Assembly: GCA_046350375.1 (NCBI GenBank)
Contig: JAXMAO010000001.1
Location: forward strand, 186,001 to 250,000
Reading direction: 5' to 3'
DNA length: 64,000 bases
DNA from: JAXMAO01 sp046350375
Lineage (GTDB): Bacteria; Planctomycetota; Phycisphaerae; UBA1845; UTPLA1
This document shows, piece by piece, positions 1 to 8,351 of the stretch. The notes under the pieces were generated by a model, which worked only from the letters and a program-made list of their open reading frames with translations, had not been told where the DNA came from and ran no database searches. How positions within the stretch are numbered: the stretch's first letter is position 1; each line of letters starts with the position of its first letter. The position numbers were made by a program, and so were the translations under genes.

Positions 1-19
1 TCGGAGGGATGACCCGACG

Positions 20-1930
20 ATGTCAACGCGAACGGTGCGCCGCGCGACCGGCCGCATTCGAACCGGCATGATCTTCCTGGCGGCGCTCGCCTGCGGCTGT
101 GGCGGACCGCGCCCGCACATTTCCCCGCGGGACTACATCAAGGACGAATTCATGGTGCCCATGCGCGACGGCGTGCGGCTCTTCACGGCCGTCTATCGCC
201 CGCGCCACGCGGCCGGTCCGTTGCCGATCCTGCTGCTCCGCACGCCCTACAGCGTCGCCCCTTACGGGCGCGACCACTACAAGGACACGCTCGGCCCGTC
301 GCCGCACTTTCACGACGCCGGCTACATCTTCGCCTACCAGGACGTCCGCGGTTGCTACATGTCACAAGGCGACCACGTGAACATGCGCCCGCACCGCGAC
401 CACAAGTCCGGCCCGGCCGACATCGACGAGAGCAGCGACACCTACGACACCGTCGATTGGCTCATTCACAACCTGCCCGGCAACAACGGGCGCGTCGGCA
501 TGTACGGCATCTCCTACCCGGGCTTCTACGTCTCGTCGGGCATCGTCGACAGCCACCCGGCGATCAAGGCGGCCTCGCCCCAGGCCCCGATCGGCGACTG
601 GTTCATCGGCGACGACATGCACCACAACGGCGCGTTCTTTCTGATGGACGCGTTCGGGTTCTTCTACACCTTCGGCCAGCCGCGCCCCGCGCCGACCACC
701 GAGCGTCACCGCCGTTTCGACCACGGCACGCCCGACGCCTACGATTTCTTCCTGAAGCTCGGCGCCCTGCGCAACGTCAACCCGCGCCACTTCCACGACG
801 AAATCGCCTTCTGGAACGAGATGCAGCAGCACGGCGACTACGACGACTTCTGGCAGTCGCGCAACATCCTGCCTCACCTGCGCAACGTGCATGCCGCCGT
901 CATGACGGTCGGCGGCTGGTTCGACGCCGAAGACCTCTCCGGCGCCCTCAAGACCTACGCCAGCATCGAGCGCAACAACCCCGGCATCGTCAACACCCTC
1001 GTCATGGGGCCGTGGGTCCACGGCGGCTGGTCCCGCACCGACGGCAGCCGCCTCGGCGACATCGGCTTCGGCGCCAACACTTCCGACTATTATCGCGAAT
1101 ACGTTGAGCGTCGCTTCTTCGATCACTACCTCAAGGACGGGCCCGATCCCAAGCTGCCCGACGCCCTCGTCTTCGCCACCGGCGTCAACCGCTGGATGTC
1201 TTTCGCGCAGTGGCCGCCCGCCGACGCGGTCGAACGGTCGCTCTACTTCCAGCCCGGCCGCGCCCTGGCGTTCGACTCCGCCGCTGCCGCCCCCGACGAC
1301 GCCGACGAATACGTCAGCGATCCGGCCGCGCCGGTGCCCTACTCGGCAAACCTCACCACCCACCGCAACCGCGAATACATGATCGAGGACCAGCGCTTCG
1401 CCGCGCGCCGGCCCGACGTGCTCAGCTACGAAACCGCCCCGCTGACCGAGCCGCTGACGCTCGCCGGCCCGGTCGACGTCGAGCTGTTCATCGCGTCCAC
1501 CGGCACCGACGCCGACTTCGTCGTCAAGCTGATCGACGTCTGGCCCGATCGTCCGCCGGCCGACGCCCCCAACCCCGGTCACATCGAGATGGGCGGCTAT
1601 CAGGAACTGGTGCGGGCCGAGGTCTTCCGCGCCAAGTTCCGGCACGACCCCGGCCGCCCGGCGCCGCTCGAGCCGGGCAAGGTCGAGACGATCGCCTACA
1701 CGATGCCCGATGTCTGCCACGCCGTCTTGCCCGGACACCGCCTGATGGTGCAGGTCCAGAGCAGCTGGTTCCCGCTGGTCGACCGCAATCCGCAGCGCTT
1801 CTGCGACATCTACTCGTGCGACGACGCGGCCTTCGTCAAGGCGACCCAGCGCGTCTTTCGCGCCCCGGGCCACGCCTCGCGACTCCGCGTCCGCGTGCTG
1901 CATCCGTCGAAACTCGCGCTGGCCGGGTGA
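20..1930 (+). CDS. CocE/NonD family alpha/beta hydrolase, lipoprotein (X-Pro dipeptidyl-peptidase S15-like)
   Basis: The 636-residue protein begins with a lipoprotein-type signal (hydrophobic stretch ending ALACGCGG) and so is probably anchored in a membrane facing the periplasm. It matches the CocE/alpha-amino-acid ester hydrolase family: an N-terminal alpha/beta-hydrolase domain with the nucleophile motif GISYPG (Ser165), the conserved DVRGCY segment, an Asp in GGWFDAED and a candidate catalytic His in GPWVHGG. A C-terminal jelly-roll domain follows from about residue 450 (TAPLTEPLTLAGPVDVELF). Such enzymes hydrolyse amide or ester bonds of acyl amino-acid-like substrates; the substrate here cannot be told. 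A GGAGG lies about 12 bases before the ATG. An RHS fragment starts shortly downstream on the same strand and appears unrelated. Confidence 0.9.
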   Translation: MSTRTVRRATGRIRTGMIFLAALACGCGGPRPHISPRDYIKDEFMVPMRDGVRLFTAVYRPRHAAGPLPILLLRTPYSVAPYGRDHYKDTLGPSPHFHDAGYIFAYQDVRGCYMSQGDHVNMRPHRDHKSGPADIDESSDTYDTVDWLIHNLPGNNGRVGMYGISYPGFYVSSGIVDSHPAIKAASPQAPIGDWFIGDDMHHNGAFFLMDAFGFFYTFGQPRPAPTTERHRRFDHGTPDAYDFFLKLGALRNVNPRHFHDEIAFWNEMQQHGDYDDFWQSRNILPHLRNVHAAVMTVGGWFDAEDLSGALKTYASIERNNPGIVNTLVMGPWVHGGWSRTDGSRLGDIGFGANTSDYYREYVERRFFDHYLKDGPDPKLPDALVFATGVNRWMSFAQWPPADAVERSLYFQPGRALAFDSAAAAPDDADEYVSDPAAPVPYSANLTTHRNREYMIEDQRFAARRPDVLSYETAPLTEPLTLAGPVDVELFIASTGTDADFVVKLIDVWPDRPPADAPNPGHIEMGGYQELVRAEVFRAKFRHDPGRPAPLEPGKVETIAYTMPDVCHAVLPGHRLMVQVQSSWFPLVDRNPQRFCDIYSCDDAAFVKATQRVFRAPGHASRLRVRVLHPSKLALAG

Positions 1931-2046
1931 GCGGCGCATGCCGCGCTCGCCGCGCACCCGAACAAGATAGGTGGCCCGCGCGACCGCGCCCGATCCCGCT
2001 AGCGGCGAAGATACTCACTGCCCGCGCGCGCCGACAACGGGGCGAC

Positions 2047-3465
2047 GTGCAGGCATCCTGCTTGGCTGGCATGGCCGATGGCTCGCACCGCTTCGAGTGG
2101 GATGCCGAGAACCGGCTGAAGACCGTCCTGCCGGCGACGACGCAGCCGACGGCGGGTGACTTGAAGTCGGTCTATGACTACGATTACCTCGGCCGGCGGA
2201 CGCGGGCTCGGCTGTATGAGTGGGACGCGATGGCGAGTGAGTGGGCCGCGACGCCGCTGGTGGATACGCGTTTCGTGTACGATGGCTGGAACCTGCTCGT
2301 TGAGTGGGACGACCTGACGCTCGAGACGGGCGTGACGGGCAGCCCGGAGCCGACCACCGTGCGGCAATACACCTGGGGCCTCGACCTGAGCGGCCTGGCG
2401 GGCAACAATCTGGGTGGCACGGGCGTCTCGCCCGTGTCCGATTCGAGCGGCGGCGCCGTCCCCGGCATGCACAGTGCCGGCGGCATCGGCGGATTGCTGG
2501 CAGTGCTCGACTGGACACTGGTGACTCCGCAGATGTCCGGCCTCGGTCAGGCGTACCTGTACGACGGCAACGGCAACGTTGGCCAGCTCGTCTCGCTCGA
2601 CGACGGCTCGGTGGTCACGGCCTACGAGTATGACGCCTACGGTAACATCACGGCCGAGACGGACGGCGAGTATGCGCCAGAGAACCCCTTCCGGTTCAGC
2701 ACCAAGTTCCACGACGACGAGACGGGGTGGGTCTATTACGGCTACCGCTTCTACGGGCCGCAGTGGGGAAGGTGGGGGAGTAGGGATCCGCTGGGCGAAC
2801 ACGATGGAGCAAACACGCTTGAGTTTGTTCAGGACGCGCCTACGTTCGGCGTCGATAGTCTCGGCACTGACAGATGGGGAGAAGACGACTGGTGGAAAGA
2901 GTGGCTGAAAGGGCATCCCGGATTTGATCCTGATGCACAGTCATGCATACACACGACCTTGAATAGGGGCTGTGTTGGTGTTACTTGTATCAATTTGGGC
3001 GAGAAAGGCATGCCCGACATGTCCAATTGTTACGCCAAGCTGGATCACGCTATCAAACGGCGACTTGAAATGGCCAAGAACTGCGAATGCAGAGGAAAGA
3101 AGAGTTGGAACGGCTCGCCTTCGACGCCGCGCATATTCTCAATTCGATTCTGGAGCGGTGGCAATGAGTTCAAGCCAGGAAACGGAGGACAGGTCGACAT
3201 GAGCCCCTGGGCAAGCGGAGGATTCTCCGCGAGGCCCGGGTTCGTCAATTTTGATTATGGGTTTTTTGACCAACGGCGCGGCCAGTGGATACACGCAAAC
3301 CACTGTGCACCCGGGATGGTGGTTTATTCGAGCCCATTGGGGCACTTCTGCCGTCCACTTCAAGACTTTGATAAACAAGTATTCTGTGTAGCGTGTGAAC
3401 AGTTTGGTGAAAGGGGCGGCCTGCCGTGCGCGACTAACACAACTAGCAGATCGGCACCGAGGTGA
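2047..3465 (+). CDS. Orphan RHS core fragment with Cys-rich C-terminal tip (RHS-CT 1)
   Basis: This is a 5'-truncated RHS/YD-repeat protein. It opens directly inside a YD repeat (SHRFEWDAENRLKTV), continues through the RHS-associated core (GYRFYGPQWGRWGSRDPLG) and then switches to a unique tip of about 215 residues. The tip has the motifs LNRGCVGVTC, MSNCYA, RFW, NFDYGFF, WIHANHC and FDKQVFCVACE. A second copy with the same motifs lies at 3849..5078. The order conserved Cys, conserved His, conserved Asp suggests a papain- or transglutaminase-like toxin domain; that is inference. GTG at 2047 or ATG at 2071 are possible starts and neither has a strong ribosome site, so the fragment may not be expressed alone. 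The tip and its partner gene are visibly less GC-rich than flanking genes, which suggests acquisition. Confidence 0.7.
   Translation: MQASCLAGMADGSHRFEWDAENRLKTVLPATTQPTAGDLKSVYDYDYLGRRTRARLYEWDAMASEWAATPLVDTRFVYDGWNLLVEWDDLTLETGVTGSPEPTTVRQYTWGLDLSGLAGNNLGGTGVSPVSDSSGGAVPGMHSAGGIGGLLAVLDWTLVTPQMSGLGQAYLYDGNGNVGQLVSLDDGSVVTAYEYDAYGNITAETDGEYAPENPFRFSTKFHDDETGWVYYGYRFYGPQWGRWGSRDPLGEHDGANTLEFVQDAPTFGVDSLGTDRWGEDDWWKEWLKGHPGFDPDAQSCIHTTLNRGCVGVTCINLGEKGMPDMSNCYAKLDHAIKRRLEMAKNCECRGKKSWNGSPSTPRIFSIRFWSGGNEFKPGNGGQVDMSPWASGGFSARPGFVNFDYGFFDQRRGQWIHANHCAPGMVVYSSPLGHFCRPLQDFDKQVFCVACEQFGERGGLPCATNTTSRSAPR
2074..2205 (+). repeat. RHS block A, copy 1
   Basis: This 132-bp stretch encoding a YD repeat aligns without gaps to 5764..5895 and, over its 3' 110 bp, to 48551..48660. 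The flanking sequences differ, so it marks recombination between RHS copies. Confidence 0.8.
2418..2436. repeat. REP-like palindrome inside RHS coding sequence
   Basis: Perfect hairpin CACGGGCG-TCT-CGCCCGTG preceded by AATCTGGGTGG. It is read in frame as a GGTGVSPV peptide. A sister copy with the same leader lies at 6174..6192. On the other strand it reads as the HGRDARAT / GETPVPP peptides that I recall as frequent in planctomycete predicted proteins, consistent with a dispersed short palindromic element. Confidence 0.7.
2476..2789 (+). repeat. RHS block B, copy 1 (core end)
   Basis: This 314-bp direct repeat aligns gaplessly with 4071..4384, with about 20 mismatches counted by eye, mostly at third codon positions. 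It ends exactly at the SRDPL motif where RHS tips diverge, the expected crossover zone for tip exchange. Confidence 0.85.
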
Positions 3466-3469
3466 ACCT

Positions 3470-3877
3470 GTGTTAGTGCGTCGTACTGTCGCCGGAATCA
3501 TTCTCTTTATCGTTGTGTTCGGCTTGGTTGTCGGTTTCATGATACGAACGAAACCCCAAATGACAGACAATCATGACAGCAAGTTGTCTGACCTGGCTCA
3601 GCATGTGGGAACGCCCATCACCGTGGAGGGTTTGGCGTGTGATGCAAAGGCTGGCGCGGCGATAACAGGCAAGGTGCCTATATACATCGAGGGCCTCGAA
3701 GAGTGGCCCGTGGGGCTAATCAATAGACGAGTACGTGCTTCTGGCATTCTGGTCGAACGGACCGATGTGCCACCCCCCATGAAACTAAACCTAGATAATG
3801 AGACGGTCGTTGGTAGTGGCGCACCTGGTCCGTTATACACTCTTCGGGATGCTCGTTACGAAGTTATTCGCGAGTGA
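3470..3877 (+). CDS. Small membrane-anchored protein, candidate partner/immunity of RHS-CT 1
   Basis: This 135-residue protein has an N-terminal hydrophobic segment (IILFIVVFGLVVGFM) and a soluble domain with VGTPITVEG, VPIYIEGLEEWP and NRRVRASGILVER. A GTG start 4 bases after the RHS stop is chosen because a GAGGTGA ribosome site overlaps that stop; an upstream start would run into the RHS gene. The protein at 5156..5659 shares the VG.xV, GL..WP and NRRVR positions, so both partners duplicated with their RHS tips. The domain resembles a small beta-rich family I have seen in other bacteria but cannot name. Immunity function is inferred only from position and co-duplication. Confidence 0.6.
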   Translation: MLVRRTVAGIILFIVVFGLVVGFMIRTKPQMTDNHDSKLSDLAQHVGTPITVEGLACDAKAGAAITGKVPIYIEGLEEWPVGLINRRVRASGILVERTDVPPPMKLNLDNETVVGSGAPGPLYTLRDARYEVIRE

Positions 3878-5078
3878 GACTCATTGGTACTGGCGGAGTT
3901 TCAAGAAGGCGTTGCGGCGACCGCGTCACCATGATCAATGTCGAGGACGTCGGCGGCACGATCCTGGCGAAGTCGACGCGTCGCTTTGCGTCCGCGCGCG
4001 AGCTGCTCTCCAGCGTCGAGAACCGCGGGGGGGGGTCGGACTGATCTCCAAGTACGCCTGCGTCAACGCCGCTGGTGGCATCGGCGGCCTGCTGGCGGTG
4101 CTCGACTGGACGCTTGTTACTCCGCAGATGTCCGGCCTCGGGCAGGCGTACCTCTACGACGGCAATGGCAATGTCGGCCAGCTCATCTCGCTCGACGACG
4201 GCTCGGTGGTCACGGCCTACGAGTATGACGCCTACGGTAACATCACGGCCGAGACGGACGGCGAATATGCGCCAGAGAACCCCTTCCGGTTCAGCACCAA
4301 GTTCCACGACGACGAGACGGGGTGGGTCTACTACGGCTATCGCTTCTACGGGCCGAAGTGGGGGAGGTGGGGGAGTCGGGATCCCCTTCGCGAACTGACA
4401 GCCTACAACTACTATGTTGCATTTGCAATGACGTTGGGGTTGGTTGACTATCTTGGGCTTCAGCCAATTCCAATTCAACCGGGTCAGCCAGGTACGACCG
4501 GGCTTCCACCTGTCTGCCCGGTCGACGACTATTGGAATGCGTGGAAGCGAGAACATCCTGGTTTTAGCCAGGCGCAATACTCCTCAATGCGAAGAACACT
4601 AAATCGCGGATGCATCGGAATCACTTGCCTTAACCTAGGGATATCTGGTAACCCCGATCTCTCGAACTGCTTCGCGAACAAGCAAGATGCGTTTGCGCTG
4701 CGCAACAAGTGGATACGCGACTGTACGTGCACGGGAACAAACCAAGATAGGCGTCCAAACACACCACAGATATTCGGCTTCCGGTTCTGGAACAACTACA
4801 GGGCGCTTGAGACGGATGCGAACAGGCGCGTGCGTATGCCTCGGACGTGCACTGAGGGCCGGGGCAATGGGTATATTAACTTCGATTTTGCGTTTTATTG
4901 CGGACAGAACCGGTGGATTCATGCGAACAACTGCCATTATTGTCAAGGGATGGGTGCGATGGAGGTATATAGAGACGATTGGCCTGGGGGCTACCAGGGC
5001 TTTGACCAAGAGGTGTACTGTGTGTCGTGCGAGGAATGCGCCTTCGGGTTAGCGGGGCCGGCGAACCGCCCGAGATGA
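3849..5078 (+). CDS. RHS core fragment with paralogous Cys-rich tip (RHS-CT 2)
   Basis: The recognisable part starts near 4066 with RHS core sequence (AGGIGGLLAVLDWTL), nearly identical to 2476..2789, and changes after SRDPLRE into a unique tip. The tip repeats the motifs of RHS-CT 1: LNRGCIGITC, LSNCFA, CTC, RFW, INFDFAF, WIHANNC and FDQEVYCVSCE. Overall identity between the tips is modest, but spacing is kept. The first in-frame ATG at 3849 lies inside the preceding gene, so the true start is unknown; the fragment was probably pasted behind the partner gene by recombination. A 9-G run at 4027..4035 separates it from a short open frame upstream (see 3931..4044). I infer an exchangeable toxin-tip cassette. 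Confidence 0.65.
   Translation: MLVTKLFASETHWYWRSFKKALRRPRHHDQCRGRRRHDPGEVDASLCVRARAALQRREPRGGVGLISKYACVNAAGGIGGLLAVLDWTLVTPQMSGLGQAYLYDGNGNVGQLISLDDGSVVTAYEYDAYGNITAETDGEYAPENPFRFSTKFHDDETGWVYYGYRFYGPKWGRWGSRDPLRELTAYNYYVAFAMTLGLVDYLGLQPIPIQPGQPGTTGLPPVCPVDDYWNAWKREHPGFSQAQYSSMRRTLNRGCIGITCLNLGISGNPDLSNCFANKQDAFALRNKWIRDCTCTGTNQDRRPNTPQIFGFRFWNNYRALETDANRRVRMPRTCTEGRGNGYINFDFAFYCGQNRWIHANNCHYCQGMGAMEVYRDDWPGGYQGFDQEVYCVSCEECAFGLAGPANRPR
3931..4044 (+). pseudogene. Short open frame ending at a 9-G tract
   Basis: This encodes about 37 residues (MINVEDVGGTILAKSTRRF...) in a different frame from the RHS sequence that follows. It runs through nine consecutive G residues at 4027..4035 and stops just after. 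A tenth G would fuse it in frame to the RHS core of 3849..5078. I do not recognise the peptide. It may be a remnant of an earlier RHS neighbour, a slippage site or an assembly error. Confidence 0.35.
4071..4384 (+). repeat. RHS block B, copy 2 (core end)
   Basis: Direct repeat partner of 2476..2789, offset 1595 bp, with no indels. The left border falls after GTCAACGCC and the right border at the SRDPL codons, after which the tips differ. Confidence 0.85.
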
Positions 5079-5155
5079 GACTTGGACGAAGGGAGCGTGC
5101 CTTAACTATGTCTCGAGCTCATGATTCTCATTGCGGAGTCCTGCCAGGGTGTAGG

Positions 5156-5659
5156 ATGCGCCAGGTCATTGCTAGATTATCTCGGGCCTTGTGTATTGTT
5201 GCAACGTCGTTGCCGATGTACGGTTGTAAGAGGGTTGCGGAGCCCGCAAACAATAACAAGGGTCCGGCGCTAGTAACGAACGCTGGAGGGCCATTGCGCC
5301 AGACAAAACCTACAGGTGAATTGGTGAGAAATGTGGTTGAGGCTCGACGAGCCGTTGGGTCGCGTGTTGAGCTTGTTGCGCGCGCGATTAACCCACCGAA
5401 GGGGCCTGCTTTGCTTGAGGATGAACAAGGGGCTCAATTGCCGGTCATTGGGCTCACCCCAAATCGGTGGCCCGAATCGGCTGCAAATAGAAGAGTCAGG
5501 GTACTCGGCACGGTATCAACTCATCGCCCGCGCCTAGACGCTGGAGGTGTACCAGTAGATGAGTCAGGTCATTGGGTGCAAGCATTCTCGGGCGATGAGC
5601 CGGTGGTCATTCTATCGGTGGAGCGATGGCGAGTCATCCCCTCGGAGGAGAAGCCCTGA
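5156..5659 (+). CDS. Small lipoprotein-like protein, candidate partner/immunity of RHS-CT 2
   Basis: This 167-residue protein has a signal-like start (MRQVIARLSRALCIVATSLP) ending MYGCKR, possibly a lipobox. The mature part carries VGSRVELVARA, PVIGLTPNRWP and NRRVRVLGTV, which parallel positions in the gene at 3470..3877. The same frame is open further upstream: an ATG at 5075 overlaps the RHS stop as ATGA, and another ATG lies at 5108. I chose 5156 because it puts the hydrophobic segment at the N-terminus, as in the paralogue. It immediately follows RHS-CT 2 and is followed without a gap by another RHS fragment. Immunity function is inferred from this arrangement. Confidence 0.55.
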   Translation: MRQVIARLSRALCIVATSLPMYGCKRVAEPANNNKGPALVTNAGGPLRQTKPTGELVRNVVEARRAVGSRVELVARAINPPKGPALLEDEQGAQLPVIGLTPNRWPESAANRRVRVLGTVSTHRPRLDAGGVPVDESGHWVQAFSGDEPVVILSVERWRVIPSEEKP

Positions 5660-5763
5660 GACCTACGACTACGCACCGCTACATCGCCAACGAGCTGAAC
5701 CAGTACACTTCGACCAGCCAGCCGAGCGAGTCGTTCAGCTACGACGCCGACGGCAACCTTTCG

Positions 5764-5895
5764 GCCGACGGCTCGCACCGCTTTGAGTGGGATGCCGAGA
5801 ACCGGCTGAAGACGGTGCGGCCCGCGACGACGCAGCCGGCCGCGGGTGACTTGAAGTCGGTCTATGACTACGATTACCTCGGCCGGCGGACGCGG
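5764..5895 (+). repeat. RHS block A, copy 2
   Basis: Gapless match to 2074..2205 with few differences; also matches 48551..48660. It encodes the same YD-repeat segment. Confidence 0.8.
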
Positions 5896-6173
5896 AAGCG
5901 GGTGTTTCACTGGGACGCCGGCTCGTCCGACTGGGCGACCACGCCCGACCTCGACCGGCGGTTTGTCTATGATGGCTGGAACCTGGTGACCGAGATGGAC
6001 GGCCTGGACACCGACGAAGACGGCAACCCGGCGATTCTCCGCCAGTTCACGTGGGGGCTGGACCTCTCCGGCCTGAGCGGCGGCCAGAGTGGCGGGGCGT
6101 GGAACGGCCCGAGTGGCGTGAGTAGCATGGGTGGCACGAGTGACTCGGGGGGCACAGGCCACAATCTGGGTGG

Positions 6174-6192
6174 CACGGGCTTTCAGCCCGTG
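6174..6192. repeat. REP-like palindrome, second copy
   Basis: Perfect hairpin CACGGGCT-TTC-AGCCCGTG with the same AATCTGGGTGG leader as the copy at 2418..2436. It is read as GGTGFQPV in the RHS frame. Confidence 0.7.
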
Positions 6193-6245
6193 AACGACGG
6201 CGCTTTGCCCGCGATGCTGAACGGGAAGGATGCGGGATCGATGTG

Positions 6246-8351
6246 TCAGCGCCGCGACGTCTCGCGGCGGATCTGGCGGGCTTCTTCGGCCTTCTTCTGC
6301 AATCGTTCGAAGAATCCCCCGACACGCGACGGCGGCCGATCGGGCGCCAGCCGCGGCGCGAAATCCCCGCGCGCCTCCTTGCGCTGAATCAGCCGCCGGA
6401 TGTAGATCTGCTCGGCCATGCCCATCAGGCTGCTGGTGAGGATGTAGACGCACAGCCCGGACGGAAAGTTGTAGAACATCAGCGAGAAGAAGATGGTCAT
6501 GAAGCTCATCATCTTCTGCTGCATCGCCATCGTGTCGGGCTGGTTCGGATCGACCGGCCGCGTGCGGTTCGGCTTGCTGAGGCTCTGCGAGTACTTCTGC
6601 TGCGCGTACATCACCAGCCCCATCAGCACCGGCAGCACGTTGATCGACGAGACCGGGCCGACCATGAAGTGCAGCAGCGGCAGCTGCACGGTCGTGCCGA
6701 GGTGCACCAGCGCGTCGGGCGCCGAGAGGTCCTTGATCCAGAAGTGCAGTGGCACGAACGGCTCGTGGCGCAGCTCGATGGCGGTGTTGAGCGTGGTCCA
6801 GAGCGCCACCCACACCGGCATCTGGAGAAACATCGGCAGACACGAGAAGAAGTTGCCGGCCGGGTTGACCCCCTCGGCGCGGTAGAGCTCGAGCATCTCG
6901 GCGTTGAGCTTCTGCTTGTCGTTGGCGTATTTGCGCTTCAGCTCTTCGATCTTGGGCTGCAGGGCGCCCATCGCCTTCTGCATCTTCATCATGTTCATCT
7001 GGCTGTGGCGCGTCAGCGGATGGAGAATCGCCCGGACAATCAGCACCAGGATGATGATCGCCACGCCATAGTTGTGCCCGCCGCCCAGCGCGCGGTGCAG
7101 CAGCATGAACAGCCCGGTGATCGACTGCGTCAGCCACTCGAACGTGCACAGGAAGCCGAAGGCGTGGTAGATGCGGTCGAATTCGTAGCGCGTCGGAACG
7201 ACGCCGCGCATCGAGTGCGGATCGCGCGGCCCCAGGTACACGTCGAACGCCGCCGCAAACCGCCCCCCCGGCGCCAGCGCCCGCGGCGGCGCCACCACCC
7301 AGTCGACCGTCAGGTCGCCCAGGTCGTGATGGTCGGTCTCAAACAGCGTGTGCAGCTCGGCCTTGCGGACAAAGTCGGCAAACGGCTCCGCGCCCGCCGG
7401 CACCGGCGCCATCAGCCCGGCGAAATACTTGTTCGCCACGCCGCCCCAGAACAGCTTCACCGTCGTCGCCGTGCTGTCGGCTTCCTCGGCCGGCTTAAAC
7501 TCCAGCCGATGCTCTTCCTTGCCCCACAGCTCCTGCCTTGGGTGCGGCTTGATCGACCGGTCGGCCATGAGCACGTATCCGGCCCGGTCGTCGTTGCGCG
7601 GCTCCTCGCGGCGCAGACCCACCGGCCCGCCTTGCGTAAGCACGAACTCCTGCGCCGCCCCCGACACGTTCTGCACGCCCAGCTCAACGCGCACCACGCG
7701 CGAGTCGTGCTCCAGCCGGTAGCTCTTGTCGAGCACCAGGAACGGCTTGCCGTCGCGCGACAGCGTCAGCGAAAACGCCGCCGCCGCGCCGCGCTCGGCC
7801 GCCGGCGCCTCGCGCGCCGTCCACACGGCGTCCGACAGGTCGATCTCCTGCCGGTCCGCCCCCAGCCAGATCCGCCGCGTGACCAGCGAATCGACCGGCT
7901 TCTGCGTCAGCGGATCGACCAGCGGCGCGAGCAGGTCATACGTATCGGGCGCGGGGTTCTTTCGCGCCGCAATCGCGTTGCGATGATCGGTGATGGCGGC
8001 CGACTCAATCGCCGCGCCGCGCTGCGTCAGCGACAGCGCCAGGTAATACGGGTTGGCGTTTGACTTGTCGCGCGGCGAGTCCTGCCCGAGCACGATCGGC
8101 CCGGCGAGCGTGCCCGACTCGACCCGCGTGCCGCTCGCCTGCGGCTGCGACGCCGGCGCTCCGGCAGGCAGCGCGGCCAGCTGCGGCGTGCCGGCCGGGC
8201 TCGACGCAGCAGGCGAATCGGTCGCCACAGCCGCGGGCGTCGCCGGCGGGCGCGGCGGCGGCGGATAGAGTTTCGGCATCAGCCATGTCCAGCCCAGCCA
8301 GATGGCCAGACACAGCGCAATCGCCAGCGCGAATCGTCGGGATTCCGTCAT
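6246..8351 (-). CDS. yidC: Membrane protein insertase YidC
   Basis: This 701-residue protein inserts and folds inner-membrane proteins, alone or with SecYEG. The start at 8351 (MTESRRFALAIALCLAIWLG) places the first transmembrane helix at the N-terminus; a longer frame upstream lacks a signal-like start. A long periplasmic domain follows (about residues 60-410), with the family segment HDLGDLTVDW. The conserved C-terminal insertase region then starts near FLCTFEWLTQSITGLFMLLH, with HPLTRHSQMNMMKMQKAM, LPMFLQMPVWVALWTTL and the final helices FFSLMFYNFPSGLCVYIL. A basic tail ends the protein. The length fits Gram-negative-type YidC with the periplasmic domain. It converges on RHS debris at its 3' end. 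Confidence 0.95.
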   Translation of the reverse strand: MTESRRFALAIALCLAIWLGWTWLMPKLYPPPPRPPATPAAVATDSPAASSPAGTPQLAALPAGAPASQPQASGTRVESGTLAGPIVLGQDSPRDKSNANPYYLALSLTQRGAAIESAAITDHRNAIAARKNPAPDTYDLLAPLVDPLTQKPVDSLVTRRIWLGADRQEIDLSDAVWTAREAPAAERGAAAAFSLTLSRDGKPFLVLDKSYRLEHDSRVVRVELGVQNVSGAAQEFVLTQGGPVGLRREEPRNDDRAGYVLMADRSIKPHPRQELWGKEEHRLEFKPAEEADSTATTVKLFWGGVANKYFAGLMAPVPAGAEPFADFVRKAELHTLFETDHHDLGDLTVDWVVAPPRALAPGGRFAAAFDVYLGPRDPHSMRGVVPTRYEFDRIYHAFGFLCTFEWLTQSITGLFMLLHRALGGGHNYGVAIIILVLIVRAILHPLTRHSQMNMMKMQKAMGALQPKIEELKRKYANDKQKLNAEMLELYRAEGVNPAGNFFSCLPMFLQMPVWVALWTTLNTAIELRHEPFVPLHFWIKDLSAPDALVHLGTTVQLPLLHFMVGPVSSINVLPVLMGLVMYAQQKYSQSLSKPNRTRPVDPNQPDTMAMQQKMMSFMTIFFSLMFYNFPSGLCVYILTSSLMGMAEQIYIRRLIQRKEARGDFAPRLAPDRPPSRVGGFFERLQKKAEEARQIRRETSRR

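Larger units (their letters stand above)
5662..6240 (+). pseudogene. Orphan RHS/YD-repeat fragment truncated at both ends
   Basis: The frame begins directly after the stop of the preceding partner gene (HRYIANELNQYTSTSQ) and shows YD repeats (FSYDADGNLSADGSHRFEWD). It then runs into a glycine-rich insert carrying the REP-like palindrome at 6174..6192, and RHS similarity ends near 6240. No core end or tip follows. The convergent yidC gene begins at 6246, so the fragment was probably cut by the recombination that placed it here. Confidence 0.7.

Noticed and set aside
362..1957. Long minus-strand open frame opposite the CocE-type gene
   Set aside because: It is antisense to a clearly conserved gene, with low-complexity Val/Gly/Asp/Arg composition typical of shadows in GC-rich DNA.
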